Below are positions 46,482 to 60,000 of a stretch of 64,000 nt of DNA, in pieces (within the stretch, counting starts at the first letter, position 1; each line of letters begins with the position of its first letter). Location: assembly GCA_964023205.1 (NCBI GenBank), contig OZ026847.1, positions 9,978,099 to 10,042,098 on the forward strand, written 5' to 3'. The stretch is from Lutraria lutraria (Eukaryota > Mollusca > Bivalvia > Venerida > Mactridae). A program made the translations under genes and the position numbers. A model generated the notes under the pieces. That model searched no databases and was not told the DNA's origin. It saw nothing but the letters and a program-made list of their open reading frames with translations.

Positions 46482-49400
46482 CTACATAGGTAGTAAATGC
46501 TCATCAGTTCCTGTGGTGTCATTTTCACCAAGCTGATCATCACCGATACCTTTGTACGACCTTGGTTCCCTGGATTTACCTGATCTACACACCAAATCAC
46601 AGCCATCCTGTAAAATAAGTTCAATTTTGTTGTCATAAAATTTTATATTTATTCAAAATATCTGTTATATCGAGGGTTCAACGCAACAGTGTCATAACTC
46701 ATATTGAAATAAGAACAAGTTACGACAGTGTTGCACTGAGCCCTCGATACAACAGCCTATTTAACAGTAATAGTAATTTCAGAGCCACCCCAGACAGAGG
46801 GGAGATAAGATACAGGAGCACTGGGCATTTATCTACCTACTCTTTTAGAATAGTTTTTTTCATGTTTCTTTTATTGCGCCCGGTTCAATGCACCGATATA
46901 CGGCTCATCCTCTTTCCTGTGATTTTCCAGACACTGACCTTGGGATGGGATGGGGACACTGATGAAAAAGCATCCCTGAAACTCGAAAGGCAGAACCAAG
47001 CGTTGAACCTACGACCTTACGTTAAGTAATCCAGCACGTTATCACTTGACCTTAAATTTTGTAACAAACTTGATCATTAACATCAATGTAAAAACATGAA
47101 GCTTTGTTTATTATATTGTATAATATTACATTGATCCACCAAATTACTATATTTCAATGACCATTAAAGTTAACAAATGTCATTAAATCTTTCATTTTAC
47201 CATTAATTGTTTTAAACCATCCAATCATTCACAATATCATTAGAAATATATAAATACCACAAAGGCAATAAACATAGATATAAAAATTGTTAAATATCTT
47301 TTAATTAATCAAATTACACAAATTTCGTAATTTCATATTAAAATATGCAAATTTCATCCAACTTTTGTACACAGCGAATACCTCTCCTGAGCGGCCCTCT
47401 CTTGAGCAACAACATCCCTTCAACAGCAGCATAATTTTTCCCACTGTATGATTCATCTACATGTATGAATTTAACCTCTCTAGAGCAACAACCTCTCATA
47501 AACAACATAATTTTGCTACTCCCAAAGGATGTTGCCTTTGGAGAGATTGCACTGTAAACATTAAATTATCTGCACAATTTATTACTGTACTTACAGCTTG
47601 CAAGTTTCCAAAATCTCTCCAGAAACTTAAATTTGGGATTTGTTCAATTCCCTTTGCTTGAAGAACAAATCTGTAGTATAAGACACCAGCCACTAGATAG
47701 ACTCCAGCCACACATACAAACCTGAAATATCACACAAAAATACATGAAAGAACAACCATCTACAGGTGGGTATCAGAGATTTTTTGGGGGCGATTTTATA
47801 GCCGAAATTCGGTCATAATCCCAATGGAAAATAGTATCTTTTTTTCCAAATTCACAGACAAAAATTCCCAATCCCCACCAAAAAAAAACATCACTATTGG
47901 TAGTAAATACCTTATTCTGCTACTGTTTTATGTGTAAATAAGTAGAGTAAGTTGAACATTGCAAAAATTTTAGTTATGCATTTTTTCCCAATTTTGATTA
48001 AAACACCGCGAAAATTTGTCATATTCCCAAAATACCGAGAAAAAACCCTGGGTTTGCAGGCCTTTTGTTATGCCACATTTAGAGGTCAAAATTTGAAATC
48101 TTTGAAAACTAGCTCACTCCCATAGACTTCAATGCAAAGTTAAAGGGAAAAAACCCAACAGAATATCTATATTTTTATATCTTATGGTAAATCACTTTCT
48201 ATCATGGTATTCTATAAAAATCATAAATGCTTCAATATCTATCCACTCCATTTTGAGATAATAATTTTGGGCTATGCTTCGAACACACTAAATATGATAC
48301 AGAAAAAACTCTTTTAGTGACCACTTAAATATTAAGACCAGCTCTTTAAAGCAACCATTTGTGATGAGCATGGTTTGTCCCCCATAGGTGGGCATCATAT
48401 TGAGGTGTACCTGTATATAAAAAAATTCCGATATTAAGAAACAATGAATTACTGGTACTTACACAATAAGAAGTATAGATCCAACACTGAGGCCTGAACT
48501 GACCTTTGGAACAGGTGAATTACATACAACTGGTGTTTGGAACCCAAATAAATAATAACATTCGTCCGTTTTTCCATTTTGTTCTTCTATGATATATGGT
48601 ACTCCCTGGAAGCAAATGATGACATTTCTACAACAATTCCATACCAATATAATTCATGATAAAATTATTGGATTCCAGAAGCTGAACTGACTTCAACATT
48701 GGACAGAATCGACTCAGCAGTCTCAGTTATTTTTTTCATGACAATATTTTTGTTTGAGACATACCTCCTAACTTATAAACAGAATATCTTTTTTAAAATT
48801 TGAAAACCTACCAACCCCACATTTTTGGGGGATATTACTGGGAACATGTTTTATTTTTCATCTGTCTTTGTGTATCGGTTCATGTTATATATCAAATAAA
48901 ACAAGATACATTTTTAAAACACAATGCCTCCTAAGTGTGACCTTGACCCATGATCTACTGACCTGAAAGTAGGTCGTCGTGAGGAACCAACATACAAAGT
49001 TTGACGACTGAATGTGGAAGTGTTATGATTTTATAGGCAAGGTTAAAGTTTGGTACAGACAGACAGACAAACAGGCCAAAATATATACCCCCCATTCTAT
49101 CAATACAGAGGCATAAAACCCCTGGTATTTATATCTACATACATCATCTGTTGACATGTCACAGATAAACATGACTCTTGCACGACGATATTCATGTGTT
49201 GAACCATCAGCTCCACTGCAGTGAGTGTTATATTGATCACCTTTGTTGTATTCCAACATCACCCAGTCAGCTAAAAGAAAATATACATTGAATGTATTTA
49301 ATCATATAACTAATAATAATATGACAAGATTGTTTACCATAATATATATATATATATTTCACAATGTATGCAGGGGCTTTGCATTAACTTTAAAATTTAC

Positions 49401-51814
49401 TAGTTCTGTCAAAGAATCTAAAATATTGATATTGAAGATATGTTTATAAGTATAAGATGTCAACGCTCAACAATTGCTGATAAAAAAAACTACCGGTATT
49501 TAACAAAGACTAAGGCAGCTTTTCTTTTATCTTATTACTTACAAGCAGGCCAGCGTACAAGCGTATTGTGCTCAGAAGATTAAAGAAATTTAACGAGCAA
49601 AAACAATTACTGACTATTATTATAAACTGGGAAAACAATAAGTTTTATTTCCATAAAAAATACAAAATGTTTATAAATATTAATTAATATAATAATCTTG
49701 TCTCAGTACACTTACGGCCAGCGATTATATCACTTTCAGAAATTTTACCAATCACATGGCTATCAGTTGAATCAGAATTGTTTACTTGGATCACTGCTGC
49801 ATTGTTCCAATCTGTCTGTTTATCTTCAGGGTATGGGTCCATTGCATCAGTGCATATTCCAAAATAGTAAGTGTAATGTAAATCTTTAAATTTATATCTG
49901 AAATAAAAATTAAATTTACATCATGATGCTCATGTATCAACAACATGTACCACATAATCAGGGTTCGACACTAACAATGGTCCGCTAGCCCGAGGCTACT
50001 TATTTTCTCCAAGGACTACCTAGGTTTCAAATCTGGGTATCCCGTTGGGCCATATAAAATTTGGGTGACCTGAATTCTATAAATTTAAGTAAATCAAATA
50101 ATAAAGCTTACCAACTTTTATTAGATCTGATGTGAAGTAACCTGTTTAACTATGTTCAATACATTTGTCTTGTATTCTAATAAAGTGTACTCGATAGGCA
50201 TTGAAATAAAATGACCAACATGTTTTTTATGTATTAAAATGAGGACTACCTATAATTTACAAGGCCTCTTTTTCTATGCTAGTAGTCCTGCTGACTATCT
50301 CTGGAAAAAGTTAGTGTCAAGCCCCGACATTTCTACCAACTGACAAGCTGTGGCATGTTCGATTCACATTTAGGACCACAAATATGCAAATCTGAAACTT
50401 GCTAAGGTTGTAGTGTAGTTGTACTAGTTCGCTCAGTATAACTGTTTTTTCGCAGAGCTTGAAAATTTTTTAATTCTTACTTGCCCTTTAGAAGAACCAA
50501 CTCGCCCTTAAGAAAATTTAAGTATTTTTAGTATTTGTATAATTTTAGAATGTAAGTTATGTATTTAAAACCTGAATGAATGTTTAATTCTTCTGTCATA
50601 CATGACAGATTGCGGGAAAATTATGCCGGTTGCATACATAAATGATTACAACGTAAATGAATGACACAGTATGGACTCGGATCGGGGTGATTGTAATCGG
50701 CATTTTAAACCTTAATCGCGAAGGATCACGGCGATTCGCGTACATATAAAGCCGTCTCTCAAATAGCAACACTGATATTTATTGTGAATGATTCTTCTAC
50801 TTTCGCTTTCCGTTGTCTGTTCATTTTCGGAAAACAGGCACTATTTATGATCAGAAACAGGTACATGGTAAGGTAATTCAGGATTCAACACTTACTCGAG
50901 TCCATTGGTACGAGACAGACAATACTCAAGGCATCAAATTAATTTGTCAAGTAAGAAATCCCATTCTTAAAAGAAATAGAAAAGCCAGCAAATGAGGCAT
51001 AGTCACATTTAAAACACATTAGTAAACTGTAAAGTAGCAGTGTTTTATATATGCCGGGTATAGTGCGAAATCCTATTTTTTGTAATTATTCGCTAGTGCG
51101 TTTCACAAACGGGGACTGAACATAAACAAAATGTATAAACTAAATTGATTAGGATCAAATTCGAATTCAAATTCGAACTTCATATAATTTTAGCTAGATT
51201 GAATGCCTGATTTTGCATTGGCCCCGTCGGACTAGCTTTAAATTAACAAAAAATCTATTCGCCTGATAGCAACTTTAACTCGCCAATGCAAGCGGAATTT
51301 TTTTCAAGCCCTGTTTCAACAGCATTTAGAAGGAGAGCCGGGACCCACTCTTTTTTGCAACCATTCTATCCCAGACATTGTCACTTCAGTCAATCGCAAA
51401 GAAGGTGAGTGACAATACCTTGATGTCAATAATACATAGATATAATATGAATTTACGTTACATAGCAGAAAAAATTGACAAATCTATTCCTGTTGTGTGT
51501 ATAAAAATCATGAAATCGAGTGCCTATGAATCCCTCCTGTAGTGAAGGCATAATTTTTTGTGAATGAGCGTCGAATCCCGACTCAAGGTGATAAACATGC
51601 AAGTATAAAAACTTAACCGAATACTACTCATGTGGAAACAACAGTTATCTTATCCGAATATTTACCGTCTTCCTTTGAGCAGTTCTATCTGATCTTCGCC
51701 CTTTTTCCTTTCGTCATTTGATTTATAACGAGGAAATGTACAGTCCTTAGTTTCAGCAGAGTTGACAAATGCAACAAATGTTGCGAAAATAAAATAAAAC
51801 GTAAGATTTGACAT
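46482..51814 (-). CDS. M6PR: Cation-dependent mannose-6-phosphate receptor (complete, 6 exons)
   Basis: Type I membrane receptor carrying mannose-6-phosphate-tagged lysosomal enzymes from the trans-Golgi to endosomes. Exons: 51814-51666, 49897-49716, 49270-49143, 48605-48463, 47721-47595, 46607-46482, totalling 855 nt in frame (284 residues; about 277 in human). The signal peptide is MSNLTFYFIFATFVAFVNSA. The luminal domain has YYFGIC, the ligand-contact Gln in VIQVNNSD, Arg in YRRARVMFIC, and Glu/Tyr in EEQNGKTDECYYLF. The transmembrane helix starts at LSVGSILLIV and continues VCVAGVYLVAGVLYYRF. The tail keeps GIEQIPNLSFWRDFGN (aromatic FW sorting pair), the two Cys in DGCDLVCRS that are palmitoylated in mammals, GDDQLGE, and the acidic dileucine end DEHLLPM recognised by GGA adaptors. 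The start is the first ATG with a leader. Confidence 0.96.
46668..46749. mobile_element. 82-bp palindromic MITE, copy 1 (M6PR intron 5)
   Basis: It runs from TATCGAGGGTTCAACGCAAC to GTTGCACTGAGCCCTCGATA, imperfect inverted arms of about 30 bp. A copy of the same length lies inverted at 63507-63588. Confidence 0.8.
46863..47056 (-). mobile_element. tRNA-headed SINE (M6PR intron 5)
   Basis: On the minus strand an A-box-like AAGTGATAACGTGCTGG and a B-box-like GTAGGTTCAACGC are followed by a body with GATGAGCCGTATATCGGTGC and CGGGCGCAATAAAAG at the 3' end. Confidence 0.5.
48885..49085. repeat. Dispersed repeat fragment (M6PR intron 3)
   Basis: CTAAGTGTGACCTTGACCC, TCGTCGTGAGGAACC and GGTACAGACAGACAGACAAA resemble a repeat tail common in bivalve introns. 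Family unresolved. Confidence 0.45.
49959..50327. mobile_element. hAT-like MITE (M6PR intron 1)
   Basis: The left end CAGGGTTCGACACTAAC and right end GTTAGTGTCAAGCCCCG are inverted matches. ACAT lies in both flanks. No coding capacity. Confidence 0.65.
50453..51313. mobile_element. hAT-like non-autonomous element (M6PR intron 1)
   Basis: The left end CAGAGCTTGAAAATTTTTTA and right end AATTTTTTTCAAGCCCTG are inverted matches, with CTTGCCC and GACTAGC words inside each end typical of the family. No transposase was seen. Confidence 0.6.
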
Positions 51815-51840
51815 GTTTAGTTCACTTTTGTTCCGTGTCG

Positions 51841-51915
51841 GTAATCGCTAAAGAGATACCAGCAGAGCGAGGACACCAGTAGAGGTGGGTTGCGTTAAAT
51901 TCCGTAACTCCGCCT
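51841..51915 (-). promoter_or_regulatory. M6PR 5'UTR/core promoter segment
   Basis: It lies directly upstream of the M6PR ATG. On the minus strand it reads GGCGGAGTTACGGAATTTAA ... CTCGCTCTGCTGGTATCTCT. A copy about 85% similar by eye lies inverted at 61015-61090. No TATA box is evident. Confidence 0.5.
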
Positions 51916-53968
51916 ACTGGATAGATATCGAAATGAAGGCACCTACTCTCACTGGATGTCCAATTTTAACAGTAAAATATATTTTTTAATTATAGATCGT
52001 CATAACATAAAGTACTTTCGCAACTTATAAATCAAGTATATGTACAGCTTGGCCATGTTTTTTGAGCCGCGATGAAATTATTTAGAATAATCCACTAAGT
52101 CAAATAGGGGATATGGATATTTGGAACAAATCTGACTGAAACATATTGATAAGATAATTGTAGCATGCTCAAATACTATATATACCAAGTTGATTCAGTG
52201 CATTCTTCCATCATGGCTCAAAAAACATGGTCGAGCTATACTAGACATCAAATGTTGTCAAATAAGTTTAACCCAGTGAATATACCGTCCATACATGTCA
52301 AAATATATAAGTGCAAGCTATATTTTATTTTCTCAAGTGTCACACATATATTTGTAGTATAACAACATCAATATACAATTGATTCTGGTATAAATAAATC
52401 ATTTTAGATGATTTCAATTTTCATTGCAATTTGCATTGAGGAAGTGAAATTTTTTTATTGGTAAATGCATTGAGAATCAAACTTGTCAAGCAGGATACCT
52501 TTTATAGCTTATATAAGTCCCACGTTTTCAGTGTTATCACTATGTTATTGATTCTTACTTATAAATAAACAGCGGTGTGTGGTGTTTTCTATATATTTAT
52601 GCTTCGGACTCAAACTGGTAAATCTACACAAGAAGTAATGAAGACTTACTCAGTGTTTGAAACTTGCAGTATCATGAAGAAATTACTAGGATAAGCTCAG
52701 ACAAATCATATCATTACCCAACCAAGAAAATTAAATGAATATGGCAAAGATACAATGACATTAAGTACATTTCAATATAAATGAAATCAAGTACAATGTA
52801 CTACTATGAATTTAAAATATAAATTCAAATCTGAAACTTGTAAGTGAAGTAATTTACCTAGAGCATATCCAATATGTTTCCCTGAAGTTTTCAAGTAAAC
52901 AAATACAAACGCATACACACATCTATAAACTTTACTAAATAAATAAACATACAAAACAAATCATGAAATGTACATGAGCAAAATTTCAATTAATCCAATG
53001 ATACCAAAACATGAGAACAACAGAGAATTCATGCAAGTCAACCATTTAACTTCATAAATAACTAAGCAAAACTTACACAAGAATGCAATTACGCTGATAT
53101 AATAATGCTGAAAAAATAGACAATAATCAAATGAGTTTTGAGCAAAGGAAGCTTATTGTCGTTTTTTCTCAGATTTACCTACTATTATATCCAAGATGAG
53201 CTAAAATATAGGACAATTAAAAGATGGAGACAAGTACTTTGACTGGAATAATTTAAGCATCAGGATTTTTAAGAATAATATCAATAATTTGAATATGTCA
53301 ATTACAGTCATATTTATGATCACAATAGCTCACATTAAGACAAAATACACTTTTGTTGGCATGGCAATATAAAGATCATAATTATATAAGGTTAGTCTGT
53401 AAAGTCAACTGTCATGAAAATAAAATTTGCATCAGTACTCCCATGTGGTATGCTCATTTTGTACATATTTCTATAAGTAATTGCTTAAAGTCATGTAATA
53501 AAGTATCTGTTCTGTTCTGCTTCACAAAATAATCTTTTTTTTTACTATACCTATAATTATACAAAGAAATAAAAAACTTAAAATAAACACAATATTCAGT
53601 CCAGGAACCTAAAATTGGAATGAATAAATATACATGAAACACTCTATATATGTGTCCAAACTCATTGTACTGTTGATAATGGAATTAGTTATCAATAAAA
53701 TGAATCTATTTCAACACATGAATGTTTGTTCATGCTTTCAATACACCAAAGTCAATTTTCATTTTCTCGGATTTAATGCCATTTTCAACATTATTCCATT
53801 CATATTAAGGTGGATTGTGGTGACCAGTTATCCTAACCAGCTTCCCTGTACTTCATTAAGGTCTAAACCAGTACTAACAACATTCTTTCCGCAAGCTATT
53901 GCCAAGCTACCCCATGTAATTCAGAGGTGGAGGACAATTAATATTTGGATCATTTGGATGTAATATCT
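51916..53968. other. Gene-free stretch upstream of M6PR
   Basis: AT-rich sequence; no exon or named repeat was recognised. Confidence 0.35.
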
Positions 53969-54075
53969 TCAGTCAAATGTGTCACAGACAGTGTGAGCCT
54001 CGACCTGGTTTGAACTCACAACCTCTTGACCAATTATTGCTCTAAACACTGAGCTAACCTGGCTGATAAATGCAG
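53969..54075 (-). mobile_element. tRNA-derived SINE head within the putative terminal exon
   Basis: On the minus strand: GGTTAGCTCAGTGTTTAGAGC (A box and D-arm) and, about 30 nt on, GTTGTGAGTTCAAACCAGG (B box). The anticodon and T stems do not pair properly, so it is not a functional tRNA. Confidence 0.65.
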
Positions 54076-57000
54076 ATGTTGCTTTGTGAGACCTGACTTT
54101 CAACTTCCTGAAATATACATACATTTAATCAATTAAAATATGAAAATAAAGTCACTAAATGACTTAATAGGGCTGTTCTTGCATACTAGTATACTGCAGT
54201 ATGTAACAATGAAAAAAAACTTTTATTTATTCAGCAAGTATTTCAAATAATAGCACTAATTCATTTAAAAATAGTACTTATATAAGTCATTTTGACACAT
54301 GTATATATAAGAATGAAAATATAAGTCTAACCAGAGAGAATCTGATATCAAACTTATATCTAATTAAGTATGCTGTCAAGCAATTGCTTAAACTGAAACA
54401 TCAATTAGTGTTTCAAAGAAATAAAATACATTTTTTTTGTAATTGGGCAAGTTCTACTGACCAGTAAATGTAACATGCACCGTGATTGAACACATAAAAT
54501 AAACATTTAATAAAATAAAGTGACCTGTGCCTTAATTGTGGCCTCCCATATCTACAATCAACTACAGATTTGAATAGTAACAAAACTTAAAACCTCAGAT
54601 GGACATGTTAAGTGCAGCCTACCAATCAGTGACACCTGTATGTTAATTATGACATTCAGCATAAACTTGAACAGTGTGCACATAGGACTTGTAAAACAAA
54701 GATACTAATTTATAATCATGGTTTTTATCAGAGCTTCTGAGTATGATATTCATAAAATGTGCAGCAAAATTAATTTAAAAGCAATAAACAAGATTCCATT
54801 ACTCATAATGTACTTTAAGGACATTTTACAAACATAATACAGTGCAACCTCTCAAAAGTAACACCCTTTCAAGGGTCCAGAGCAATAAGGGTGTAACCAC
54901 ATATTTTGTCAAAAACGACTTTTAAATGTATTTTTCATTTTATTTCCGTCTTATCTATCAGCTGTGAAGATTGAAGGAAAATATTCCAGTTGTTTATATC
55001 TCATTATTGTTATTGTCACAAGGGCATAACTGAGATCACCTGATGTTTTACATGCAATATGGAAGTAAATTGACTTACTGCCATATGTGTTTGTAATCCT
55101 GCAATACAGGAATAAGTGAGCTGATAACTGTTGTGTGATGTCATCAAATAATGAAAATTACATTATCATAACAAAATAACATTTAAGACATCATTCAGTA
55201 TATGAAATTGCATGATATTTATAATATGGTCAGATATACATAATAATGTTAAGTGGCACAAAAATAAAACAATTTCCTTTTCATTAATCATCATGTATCT
55301 GACTGCTAAAGAGTCAGTTCAACACTTAACGTCTATCATACAAAAAAATTTAACAAGGTCGTAAGTCATACGACTTGAAATATTTCTTTACATTTTAAGA
55401 TATATTAAAACTTACTACTAAAGTAAGTACAGATAACCAAAAGCATTCTTTTCTTGTACATACATCCATATTGCATAATAAAACTTTATCAACTTTCAGT
55501 AATAGACGCTTTATATAATTCTGCATATAAATTTCTCAAAATTAACATATTAAAGATTTTCTGCAATAAAGGCGCAGGCCAAATGTTTTAATACATTTTT
55601 TTCTTTCTTGCATGTCATTTAATTATTATGTACAAAATGCACACATTCAAAGGTAAAACAAAGGTTAATTTGTCAATAATTCTAGTGCAAGGAAATTACC
55701 CTGCTTTTTCTGTTTCTGAAGTTTTCAAAAATGCAGTAAGGCTCTTTAAAAAGTTGTTAAAATTAAGTTGATGTTGAGAGGTTGTTGCTCTAGCGAGGTT
55801 AAATCATGCACTGTAAAAGAGAGGTTGCTGCTCAAGATAGGACCACTCTGGAGAGGTTGTACTGCATTATAACTTAATTCTGACGCTTTCTGTTTGGTTT
55901 TCATATAAGCCATTTCCAAAAAAATCATGTATGTTATAAATGTACTTTGGTATCAAGTGAGAATGATACTCACCTCATAATTGTGCTTCTTGTTAAATAA
56001 GTTCCATTTTGATGATTGCTCTTTGCACTGCATAAGCAATCAGAGAAACTGAGGTCCTGTCAAAGAAAAAGTAAGAAATTAATATCACATGTAACAAAAT
56101 GTCCCATACCTAAAATTTACCATTATTTACATCAGTTAAATTCATCTGCAATAAATACGGACACACATAACCTAGATACCCGACTTTAATCAGGCAGAGC
56201 AACTGAACGAAATTAAAGTGAATGAAAAAGAACTGATAACAATGGGAAAAAAACACTAAATAAATGAGAGAAATTACTTAAAGTCAGTGAAAAACAACTT
56301 GAAGTAAGTGAGTGAAATCTCTATGTAGGTGAGAACGAGAAAACCTTAAAATGTCAGTTTTACCATACATGTGAGGAAGTTGTCAAATCCTTGCAGAATG
56401 TTAAGTTAATACTGGTTAGGATACAGTCCATAAAACCTGACTAAAATTCTCAGGTAGATGAATGGAACCTTAAAATGAGTGATAGAAAACCTCAAAGAAA
56501 GTGAGAAAAAAATCAGTAAAAATGAATTTAAGGTGAATGAAACAGAACTGAAAATAACGGAAAAACACTAAATAAAAGAGAGAAAAAAGACTTTAAGTTA
56601 GTGAAACCTTAAAGTAAGTTTGAAAGCATTAATGTGAATTAGACAGAAGATGAGATGGTTTTGTTTGTTTGTTTGTTTGTTTATATCGAGTTTAACGCCC
56701 CGTATCAACTGTCAGAGAGATATGAGCCATCTTTCCTGGGAAGAACCAGTACTAGACTCCCAATACCATCCTCTCTTTAAAGCAACTGCCTACTTTCTAA
56801 AGAAATGATGAGACTGGTGCTTTTGAGAATGACATTAACAAACAGTGCTTAGACATAGTAGGTCAGATCAGTGGGCACTACCGATCATCGTACAATTGCT
56901 AAGTACTGTTTCAATGCACAAATTTAGCTGAAAAAAAAACAACCACTTAGTGAAAAATAAATTACAGTAACTGAAAGAAATCTCTATGTAACTTAAGTGA

Positions 57001-60000
57001 GAAAAGTCTTAAAATGTCAGTTTTAATATATATGTGAGGAAGTTGTCAAATCCTTGCAAAACGATAAGATAGTACTAGCTAGGACAGAGTCCATAAAACT
57101 GACTAAAAACTTAAGATACATGAATGGAACCTTTAAATGAGTAATGAAAACCTCAAAGAAAGTGAGAAAAAAAATGTTGGTGAAAATAAATTTAAAGTGA
57201 ATGTAACAGAACTGAAAATAATGGAAAACACTAAATAAAAGAGAGAAAAAAACCTTTAAGTTAGTGAAACCTTAAAGTAAATTTGAAATAGACAGAAGAT
57301 GAGATAGTTTTGTTTGTTTATTTATATCGAGTTTAACGTCCCATTTCAACATTCAGAGAGATATGAGGCAGACAGTTCACCTAACAATCTTTCCTGGAAA
57401 GAAACAGTACGAGACTCCCAATTCCATCCTCTCTTTAAAGCAACTGCCTACTTTCTAAAGAAATGATGAGACTGGTGCTTTTGAGAATGACATTAACAAA
57501 CAGTGCTTAGACATAGTAGGTCAGATCAGTGGGCACTACAGATCATCGTACAATTGCTAAGTACTGTTTCAATGCAAAATTTAGGCGAAAAAAAACAACA
57601 ACCACTTAGTGAAAAATTACTTACAGTAACTGAAAGAAATCTCTATGTAACTTAAGTGAGAAAACCCTTAAATTGTCAGTTTTACTTTAAATGTGAGGAA
57701 GTTGTCAAATCCTTGTAGATCGATAAGTTAGTACTGGCTAGGATAGAGTCCATGAAAACTGACTGAAAACATAAGGTACATGAATGGAACATTAAAATGA
57801 GTGATAGAAAACCTTAAAGAAAGTGAGAATAAAAATCAGTAAAAATGAATTTAAGGTGAATGAAACAGAACTGAAAATAATGGAAAAACACTTAATAAAA
57901 GAGAGAAAAAAACCTTTAAGTTAGTGAAACCTTAAAGTAAATTTGAAATAGACAGAAGCTGAGATAGTTTTGTTTGTTTATTTATATCGAGTTTAACGCC
58001 CCATTTCAACCGTAAGAGAGATATGAGGCAGACAGTTCACCTAACCATCTTTCCTGGGAAGAACCAGTACTAGACTCCCAATACCATCCTCTCTTTAAAG
58101 CAACTGCCTACTTTCTAAAGAAATGATGAGACTGGTGCTTTTGAGAATGACATTAACAAACAGTGCTTAGACATAGTAGGTCAGATCAGTGGGCACTACC
58201 GATCATCATACAATTGCTAAGTACTGTTTCAATGCCAAAATTTAAGCGAAAAAAACAACCACTTAGTGAAAATTACTTACAGTAACTGAAAGAAATCTCT
58301 ATGTAACTTAAGTGAGAAAAGCCTTAAAATATCAGTTTTAATATATATGTGAGGAAGTTGTCAAATCCTTGTAGATCGATAAGTTAGTACTGGCTAGGAC
58401 AGAGTCCATGAAAACTGACTGAAAACATAAGGTACATGAATGGAACCTTAAAATGAGTGATGAAAACCTCAAAGAAAGTGAGAAAAAAAATGTTGGTGAA
58501 AATAAATTTAAAGTGAATGAAAAAGAACTGAAAATAAATTTAAAGTGAACGAAAAAGAACTGAAAATAATGGAAAAACACTAAATAAAAGAGAGAAAAAA
58601 AACTCATTTCAGAATGCCATTAACAAACAGTCCTTAGACATAGTAGGTCAGATCAGTGGGCACTACCAACCATCGTACAATTGCTAAGCACCGTTTCAAT
58701 GCCAAAGTTTAAGCGAAAAAAAACAAAACACTTAGTGAAAATTACTTACAGTAAATGAATGAAATCTCTATGTAACTTAAGTGAGAACAGCCTTAAAATA
58801 TCAGTTTTAATATATACTGGTATGTGAGGAAGTTGTCAAATCCTTGCAGTATGATAAGTTAGTACTGGCTAGGACAGAGTCCATGAAAACTGACTGAAAA
58901 CATAAGGTACATGAATGGAACCTTAAAATGAGTGATGAAAACCTCAAAAAAAGTGAGAAAAAAAAATGTTGGTGAAAATAAATTTAAAGTGAATGAAAAG
59001 AACTGAAAATAAAAGAGAGAAAAAAAACTCATTTGAGAATGCCATTAACAAAAAGTGCTTAGACATAGTAGGTCAGATCAGTGGGCACTACCGATCATCA
59101 TACAATTGCTAAGTACCGTTTCAATGCCAAAATTTAAGCGAAGAAAAAAAAACACACACACTTAGTAAAAATTACTTGCAGTGAGAAAAGCCTTAAAATG
59201 TCAGTTTTACTATAAATGTGAGGAAGTTGTCAAATCCTTGCAGAACGATAAGTTAGTACTGGTTAGGATAGAGTCCATGAAAAGTGACTGAAATCTTAAA
59301 CGAAACCTTAAAATGAGTGATGAAAAGCTCTAAAAATACACTAAATAAAAGAGAGAAAAACCTTTAAGTCTGTGAAAAAAGAAACAAAGCTTGAAGTCAG
59401 TGAAAAACAACTTACAAGTGAAAAACAACTTACAGTAAGTGAATGAAATCTCCATGTGAGTGAGAAAAGCCTTAAAACTCAGTTTTAATATACATGTGAG
59501 GAAGTTGTCAAATTCTAATAGAACGATAAGTTATATAGTACTGGTTAGGACAGAGTCCATGAAAACTGACTAAAAACTTAAAGTATGTGAACCTCAAAGA
59601 AAATGAGAAAAAAATTCAGTAAAAACAGATTTGAAGTGAATGAAACAGAACTGAAAATAATGGAAAAACACAAAATAAAAGAGAGAAAAACTTTAAGCGA
59701 GTGAAACCTTAAAGTAAGTTTGGGAAACATTAGGCGAATAGATGAATGGTAGGATAGACAAAAAACAGAAACGCTTACCTCCCACTTGTCCTTGATAAAC
59801 ATCTTCTGATATTCCCTTTATGTAGTATGATCTTCAATGCTCCATTTTGATGAACCAAGTTGATGGGCAATAATTGTAACTGTCTGACCTAAATGTGGCT
59901 ACTCCTGCAATATTACAAATTACAATATGAAGAAATGTACATTCATAAAGTAAATACTACATGTAGGGTTGAAAGGTTCATCGCGGTTTGCGGTCCATCT

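Noticed and set aside
53985..54065. Minus-strand tRNA gene
   Set aside because: A and B boxes are present but anticodon and T stems do not pair and no acceptor stem closes; this is a SINE head.
58338..58607. Phe/Ser-rich minus-strand frame of 89 residues
   Set aside because: Low-complexity product of the tandem array; it repeats with the units.
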